DNA of 9,291 bases from an uncultured Lachnospiraceae bacterium (lineage in GTDB: Bacteria > Bacillota > Clostridia > Lachnospirales > Lachnospiraceae): NCBI GenBank assembly GCA_910579645.1, contig CAJTVK010000155.1:1-9291 (forward strand). The letters run 5' to 3'. The first letter of the stretch is position 1. Every line of letters starts with the position of its first letter. The notes under the pieces were generated by a model, which searched no databases, had not been told where the DNA came from, and saw nothing but the letters and a program-made list of their open reading frames with translations. A program made the position numbers and the translations under genes. Positions 6,104 through 9,291 of this stretch are shown here, in pieces.

Positions 6104-7306
6104 ATGTTGGAGATTAAAGGGAGGATAAACACGGCGGTTTGTTATGCCAAGGCAGTGGAAGAGGAGGCAATCGAACAAATAAGAAGAATGTGCGATTATG
6201 AGTTTACGGAGGGGAGCCGTATCCGGATTATGCCGGATGTCCATGCCGGAAAAGGATGCACCATCGGCACGACCATGACGGTTACGGATAAGGCGGTGCC
6301 GAATATTGTGGGGGTGGATATAGGCTGCGGTATGTATACGGTGAAATTGGGGAAAGCAGACGTGGATTTTGAAAAGTTCGACGAAGCGGCTCATTACATT
6401 CCGTCCGGCATGCATATCTGGGAAGGCAGGCAGGAAAGATTTGACTTACAGGAGCTCTTCTGCTACAGAAGCCTGAAAAATACGAAATGGTTGGAACGAA
6501 GCTTGGGAACCTTGGGCGGGGGAAACCATTTTATCGAATTGGAGCGGGCGGGAGACGGGACGGTGTATCTTGTCATTCATACGGGCAGCAGGAACTTGGG
6601 GAAACAGGTGGCGGAGATTTACCAGCAGCTGGCGGTTGACTTAAACAAAGGGAAAGAAACTTATTTCCAAGAGAGGGATGAAATTATCCGTACTTATAAA
6701 GAGCAGGGGCGGAGAAAGGAAATACAGGCGGCACTGGAGGCCATTGCATGGCAGAAAAGGGAAGCTACCATGCCGGAGGATTTATGCTATCTGTACGGTT
6801 CCTGGTTTCAGGAGTATCTCCACGACGTGGAAATCTGCCAGAGATTCGCAAGGCGCAACAGGGAGAGGATTGCGGAAGTGCTGCTTGGGCGCACCGGCAT
6901 GGCCGGAGGGGAAGCGTTCCACACCATTCATAATTATATTGATACGGAAGAGATGATATTGCGCAAGGGAGCCATTGCGGCTCATGCGGGGGAGAAGGTT
7001 TTGATTCCGATTAACATGAGGGACGGGAGCATACTGGCAGTGGGGAGAGGGAATCCGGATTGGAATTATTCTGCCCCTCACGGCGCGGGGCGTATTATGT
7101 CAAGGGCTAAGGCGAAAAGCACTTTGAGCATGGAAGAGTACAGGGCTGTGATGGAAGGGGTTTACACTACTTCCGTGAACGAGGCAACTTTGGACGAAGC
7201 ACCGATGGCATATAAGTCGTTGGAAGACATTATGGATGTGATCGGGGAATCGGCGGAGGTGACGGAAGTATTGAAACCGATTTACAATTTTAAGGCTTCG
7301 GACTGA
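6104..7306 (+). CDS. rtcB: RtcB-family RNA ligase
   Basis: RtcB joins RNA ends bearing a 3'-phosphate or 2',3'-cyclic phosphate to 5'-OH ends, using GTP and Mn2+. In bacteria it is linked to RNA repair. The 400-aa protein carries the expected metal and guanylylation residues: Asp72 and Cys75 in GVDIGCGM, His142 in LGGGNHFIE, His159 in HTGSRNLG, His276 in HNYID, and His326 in SAPHGAGRIMSR. By its position His326 should be the GMP-accepting histidine. The start at 6104 follows a near-perfect AGGAGG (6091-6096) at 7-nt spacing and gives MLEIKGRINTA, matching family N termini; an upstream extension in the same frame to 5933 crosses the hairpin-rich leader and is rejected. No rtcA, archease or Ro60 gene is visible nearby. 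The stretch from 180 to 235 is lysine/glutamate-rich and probably helical. Confidence 0.95.
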   Translation: MLEIKGRINTAVCYAKAVEEEAIEQIRRMCDYEFTEGSRIRIMPDVHAGKGCTIGTTMTVTDKAVPNIVGVDIGCGMYTVKLGKADVDFEKFDEAAHYIPSGMHIWEGRQERFDLQELFCYRSLKNTKWLERSLGTLGGGNHFIELERAGDGTVYLVIHTGSRNLGKQVAEIYQQLAVDLNKGKETYFQERDEIIRTYKEQGRRKEIQAALEAIAWQKREATMPEDLCYLYGSWFQEYLHDVEICQRFARRNRERIAEVLLGRTGMAGGEAFHTIHNYIDTEEMILRKGAIAAHAGEKVLIPINMRDGSILAVGRGNPDWNYSAPHGAGRIMSRAKAKSTLSMEEYRAVMEGVYTTSVNEATLDEAPMAYKSLEDIMDVIGESAEVTEVLKPIYNFKASD

Positions 7307-7408
7307 GGTGCGCAGGGTCTGACAGCTGCGCAGGGCGGAAATATTGGGGCAATGAACGGGAAAACGGTAACGGTACAATAACATATTTTGGGACAGACAA
7401 GCATAAAC

Positions 7409-7437
7409 TTGACAATAACTGTTTCATTTGTTATTAT
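7409..7437 (+). promoter_or_regulatory. Sigma-70/SigA-type promoter of the cell-wall hydrolase gene
   Basis: A perfect TTGACA (7409-7414) is followed after exactly 17 nt by TATTAT (7432-7437). Transcription should begin near 7444, giving a leader of roughly 185 nt before the chosen start at 7630. This is the best promoter in the window. Confidence 0.8.
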
Positions 7438-7442
7438 GAGTA

Positions 7443-7471
7443 TGTAACAAAATTAACAATTTTGTAACAAA
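7443..7471 (+). promoter_or_regulatory. TGTAACAAA direct repeats overlapping an AT-rich dyad, possible operator
   Basis: TGTAACAAA occurs at 7443-7451 and again at 7463-7471, exactly 20 bp apart or about two helical turns. Between and overlapping them, ACAAAATT (7447-7454) pairs with AATTTTGT (7458-7465) as a perfect 8-bp dyad. The site sits at the predicted transcription start, where a bound protein would block or modulate initiation. The regulator is unknown. Confidence 0.4.
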
Positions 7472-7527
7472 TGCATAATATGCTAATAAAACAAGTGTTA
7501 TCTGCAAATGCAGAGGAGGGGAACCGT

Positions 7528-7560
7528 ATGGAACCAACGGCACAGCGAGTTTTATCATAA
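7528..7560 (+). CDS. Possible 10-codon upstream ORF
   Basis: ATG at 7528 opens MEPTAQRVLS followed by TAA. It has a very strong ribosome binding site (AGGAGG, 7514-7519, 8-nt spacing) and lies within the leader of the hydrolase gene, 69 nt before the chosen start. It is not in the hydrolase frame. It could be a translated leader peptide that affects downstream initiation, or simply a degenerate copy of the hydrolase initiation region, since both have GGAGGG followed by GAAC before an ATG. Confidence 0.35.
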   Translation: MEPTAQRVLS

Positions 7561-7629
7561 GCGGCTGCCTGCCGGAGGGACAAAGCGGAAAAGATGCAAA
7601 AGTATGGTATGAACTTGGAGGGAACGGAA

Positions 7630-8913
7630 ATGTCAAGGAACGGAAGTAGGTTTCATAAGCTATCTTGTCTTATTTTAGTATTGATTTCGGTGGCAGCCGT
7701 GAGTATGACGGTTATTGCCAAGGAAGATGCATCGAGCAGTAAAGAGTATTTGGATACGCTGAATGTAGGTGTGGCAGCTATGGGCAATGATACTACGGAC
7801 AGTGCGGCAGAAAGAGGGGCATCAAACAGCAAAGAGTATCTGGATACGCTGAAGGTGGGCACCACTGCCATGGGCAGCGACACGGCCGCAGGCAATACGG
7901 ATGCATCCAACAGTAAGGAGTATCTGGACTCGCTGAACGTAGGGGCGATGGCGATATTTGCCTCGGATGCGGTGCAGGATACGGCTTATGCCGGAGGCAC
8001 GGTGATGCAGACGGCTATAAAGAGCGGCTCTGCCAAAGCACAGGAAGAGAAAGTGTCCGATTTGGTGATGGCGGATGTGCAGAATGCATTGAATGTGCGC
8101 GCAGAAGCGAACGAAGAGGCAGAGAAGGTCGGATTGTTATATAAAGACTGCGGCGGCAGGATTTTGGAACGGAAAGACGGGTGGACGAAGATAAGATCCG
8201 GGGAATTGATCGGATGGGCAAAGGATGACTATCTCCTGTTCAACGAAGAAGCGGAAGGGCTGGCCGGTGAAGTGGGGAACATGATTGTCACCATAGAGAC
8301 GGACGCGCTGCGGGTCCGCAAAGAGCCTAATACGGAATCCGGCGTTTTTGCGCTGATTGCCCAAGACGACGAACTGGATGTGATTGAAGTAATCAATGAC
8401 GAATGGATCAGTGTGGACTATAAAGATGAAATAGGATATGTTTCCGCAGAATTTGTGGATATGGATTTCCATATAGATACGGGAGAGACAATGGAAGCAA
8501 TCCGCGCCAGGGAAAAAGCGGAAGCGGAGGCAAGGGCGAAAGCCAAGCTGACGGCAAATCAGGGTGCGGTAGTGGCCGGTGCGGACGATACAAGGCTGTT
8601 GGCGGCACTGATATACTGCGAGGCAGGAAATCAGGGCTATGAAGGCCAGCTGGCGGTAGGAGCGGCAGTTATGAACCGTGTCCGGAGCGGCGCATACCCG
8701 AATTCCATTTCCGGCGTCATCTATGCATCGGGACAGTTTACCCCGGCTCTGAACGGAAGACTGGCCAGGGCGTACGGGAACAATATTCCGGAAAGCTGCT
8801 TTACGGCGGCGAGAGAATCTCTGAACGGTGCGACGAACATCGGAAGCGCTACGCATTTCAGGCGTGCGGGAACTCATGAAGGGCTTGTCATTGGGGATCA
8901 TGTTTTTTGGTAA
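7630..8913 (+). CDS. Exported SH3-domain cell-wall hydrolase of the SleB/CwlJ family
   Basis: The 427-aa protein is predicted to be exported and to cut peptidoglycan. The start at 7630 has GGAGGG (7617-7622) at 7-nt spacing; an in-frame ATG at 7594 would add 12 residues before the signal peptide. In order: a signal peptide (about 1-30, basic MSRNGSRFHK then a hydrophobic core ending VIA); three copies of a SKEYLD(T/S)LxVG motif at about 34-54, 64-84 and 92-109; two bacterial SH3-like domains (about 147-204 and 218-279, each with an LxVRxExNxE-type core), likely wall-binding; a charged Ala/Glu/Lys helix (about 287-306); and a SleB/CwlJ hydrolase_2 catalytic domain (about 320-427) with Glu331 in LAALIYCEAGNQ as the expected catalytic acid. 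SleB was named for spore cortex lysis, but an SH3/SleB architecture also fits a vegetative wall enzyme, and nothing here links it to sporulation. Confidence 0.88.
   Translation: MSRNGSRFHKLSCLILVLISVAAVSMTVIAKEDASSSKEYLDTLNVGVAAMGNDTTDSAAERGASNSKEYLDTLKVGTTAMGSDTAAGNTDASNSKEYLDSLNVGAMAIFASDAVQDTAYAGGTVMQTAIKSGSAKAQEEKVSDLVMADVQNALNVRAEANEEAEKVGLLYKDCGGRILERKDGWTKIRSGELIGWAKDDYLLFNEEAEGLAGEVGNMIVTIETDALRVRKEPNTESGVFALIAQDDELDVIEVINDEWISVDYKDEIGYVSAEFVDMDFHIDTGETMEAIRAREKAEAEARAKAKLTANQGAVVAGADDTRLLAALIYCEAGNQGYEGQLAVGAAVMNRVRSGAYPNSISGVIYASGQFTPALNGRLARAYGNNIPESCFTAARESLNGATNIGSATHFRRAGTHEGLVIGDHVFW
7729..7956 (+). repeat. Triplicated coding repeat in the wall hydrolase N-terminal region
   Basis: Three in-frame copies encode A-S-(S/N)-S-K-E-Y-L-D-(T/S)-L-(N/K)-V-G, beginning at about 7729, 7819 and 7903, with periods of 30 and 28 codons. 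The DNA copies differ at several synonymous positions, so the duplication is not recent. Spacers between them are rich in Ala, Asp, Thr and Gly. Confidence 0.85.
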
Positions 8914-8928
8914 TGCGGACATTGGCTT

Positions 8929-9055
8929 AGAGCCTGTCTGAAATCTGTTTTCCGTAAGAGGTATACGGGCGGCACAAGGGAATTGCCGCAAACCGTATTT
9001 GGCGTAACGCCAACGGGATGTATGGACTGCGGGAAGGGGATTTCAGGCAGGCTCT
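8929..9055. repeat. 127-bp element bounded by a 17-bp inverted repeat, MITE-like or structured RNA
   Basis: AGAGCCTGTCTGAAATC (8929-8945) and GATTTCAGGCAGGCTCT (9039-9055) are complementary at 16 of 17 positions, the exception being a T-G pair. Inside, ATACGGGCGGCA (8963-8974) pairs with TGCCGC (8984-8989) and CCGTAT (8993-8998) around a three-A bulge, and TTGGCG (8999-9004) pairs with CGCCAA (9008-9013). The result is a three-way-junction fold. Ends of the form GAGCCTGTCTGAAA resemble terminal repeats of small transposable elements, but I see no transposase and no clean target-site duplication, so mobility is inferred only. Confidence 0.6.
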
Positions 9056-9085
9056 TGGACTGTATTGCAATAGCTTTACGGAGGA

Positions 9086-9160
9086 CGGAACCGCATGCCA
9101 ATGTTCCGCCAGGTGTTTCCGCGCATTTTGTGCGGAAATTGCGAGTCTTTCGGCGCGAAA
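9086..9160 (+). other. Three consecutive hairpins after the inverted-repeat element
   Basis: CGGAAC (9086-9091) pairs with GTTCCG (9103-9108). TTTCCGC (9116-9122) pairs with GCGGAAA (9132-9138), and the stem extends inward by a G-T, a C-G and an A-T pair. TTTCG (9148-9152) pairs with CGAAA (9156-9160). None is followed by a T-run, so they are not terminators. They may belong to the same structured unit as the element just upstream. Confidence 0.45.
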
Positions 9161-9291
9161 CCGCAAAGCGTGTTACCGGTCACGGAGGGAACAGTAACCG
9201 TCATAGCCGCCGTTTGTAGCAGTTCATTCTGAATGCTATGTTGGGAGGCGGACGCCCGTGCGTGAGTTTTTTTAGTGGCCGGCAGCAGCGG

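Larger units (their letters stand above)
7307..7629 (+). other. Intergenic region and 5' leader of the wall-hydrolase gene
   Basis: These 323 nt separate rtcB from the hydrolase. The first part has a perfect 7-bp inverted repeat, TGCGCAG (7309-7315) with CTGCGCA (7326-7332), with no T-run after it, so termination of rtcB here is doubtful. A promoter, a repeat pair and a short ORF with its own ribosome binding site follow, each listed separately. Confidence 0.6.
8914..9291 (+). other. Gene-free, hairpin-rich terminal stretch
   Basis: No reading frame here has a credible start signal or protein-like content; a 78-codon frame at 8983-9219 runs straight through the hairpins and has no ribosome binding site. 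The stretch consists of an inverted-repeat-bounded element (8929-9055), then hairpins at 9086-9108, 9116-9138 and 9148-9160, and a run of seven T at 9267-9273. Confidence 0.55.

Noticed and set aside
8137..8991. Long 284-codon minus-strand frame opposite the wall hydrolase
   Set aside because: It is antisense to a clearly recognisable gene, rich in Arg, Phe and Ile from reverse-complement codons, and matches no family.
8983..9219. A 78-codon + strand reading frame in the final intergenic region
   Set aside because: It has no ribosome binding site, passes through several strong hairpins, and its Arg/Thr/Cys-rich content is not protein-like.
9252..9273. Possible terminator: ACGC/GCGT stem followed by seven T
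   Set aside because: The stem has only four pairs with a three-base gap before the T-run, and no longer pairing was found. It is too weak to call.
9262..9291. Possible GTG start of a gene running off the window end (SFFSGRQQR after the start)
   Set aside because: Only ten codons are visible, and the GGGAGG at 9243-9248 is 13 nt away, too far to be convincing.
1..9291. CRISPR arrays, tRNA or rRNA genes, transposases, toxin-antitoxin pairs
   Set aside because: I found no direct-repeat array with spacers, no tRNA T-loop/acceptor pattern, no rRNA-like segment and no recognisable transposase or toxin-antitoxin protein on either strand.

Overview
The window reads like a moderate-GC Firmicute of the Lachnospiraceae/Clostridia type. 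The grounds are strong GGAGG-type ribosome binding sites, an agmatine deiminase that I recall as very close to the Enterococcus enzyme, a C69-family dipeptidase, and an exported SH3/SleB-type wall hydrolase. The organism assignment is inferred from protein character, not from any marker gene. All convincing genes are on the + strand.

Region 1 (2-5378) is a four-gene block that looks like one operon: agmatine deiminase, a PPAD-like (Porphyromonas peptidylarginine deiminase family) arginine deiminase without a signal peptide, a two-domain pyruvoyl decarboxylase of the phosphatidylserine-decarboxylase superfamily that resembles fungal PsiD tryptophan decarboxylase more than housekeeping Psd, and an N-terminal-nucleophile C69 dipeptidase. 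Spacings are 104, 75 and 2 nt. None of the four shows a signal peptide or membrane segment, so the block looks like cytosolic processing of guanidino or amino-acid substrates: peptide cleavage, decarboxylation to an amine, and guanidine deimination. This combination is the most interesting thing in the window. A tandem array of five 15-16 nt units fills the gap before the decarboxylase and supplies its ribosome binding site.

Region 2 (5379-7306) starts with a non-coding stretch and a well-formed extended -10 promoter. A possible 55-aa ORF and an intrinsic-type terminator follow. Next come about 200 nt with several perfect inverted repeats, and then an RtcB-family RNA ligase with its metal-binding and guanylylation residues intact. 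The terminator lies between the only good promoter and rtcB, which suggests attenuation or an unrecognised leader RNA.

Region 3 (7307-8913) holds a consensus-like promoter, a long 5' leader with TGTAACAAA repeats and a 10-codon ORF with its own strong ribosome binding site, and then an exported cell-wall hydrolase. That protein has a signal peptide, three copies of a SKEYLDTLxVG motif, two SH3-like domains, a charged helix and a C-terminal SleB/CwlJ catalytic domain.

Region 4 (8914-9291) has no convincing gene. It contains a 127-bp element bounded by a 17-bp near-perfect inverted repeat with two further hairpins inside it, then more hairpins. It could be a MITE-like element or a structured RNA.
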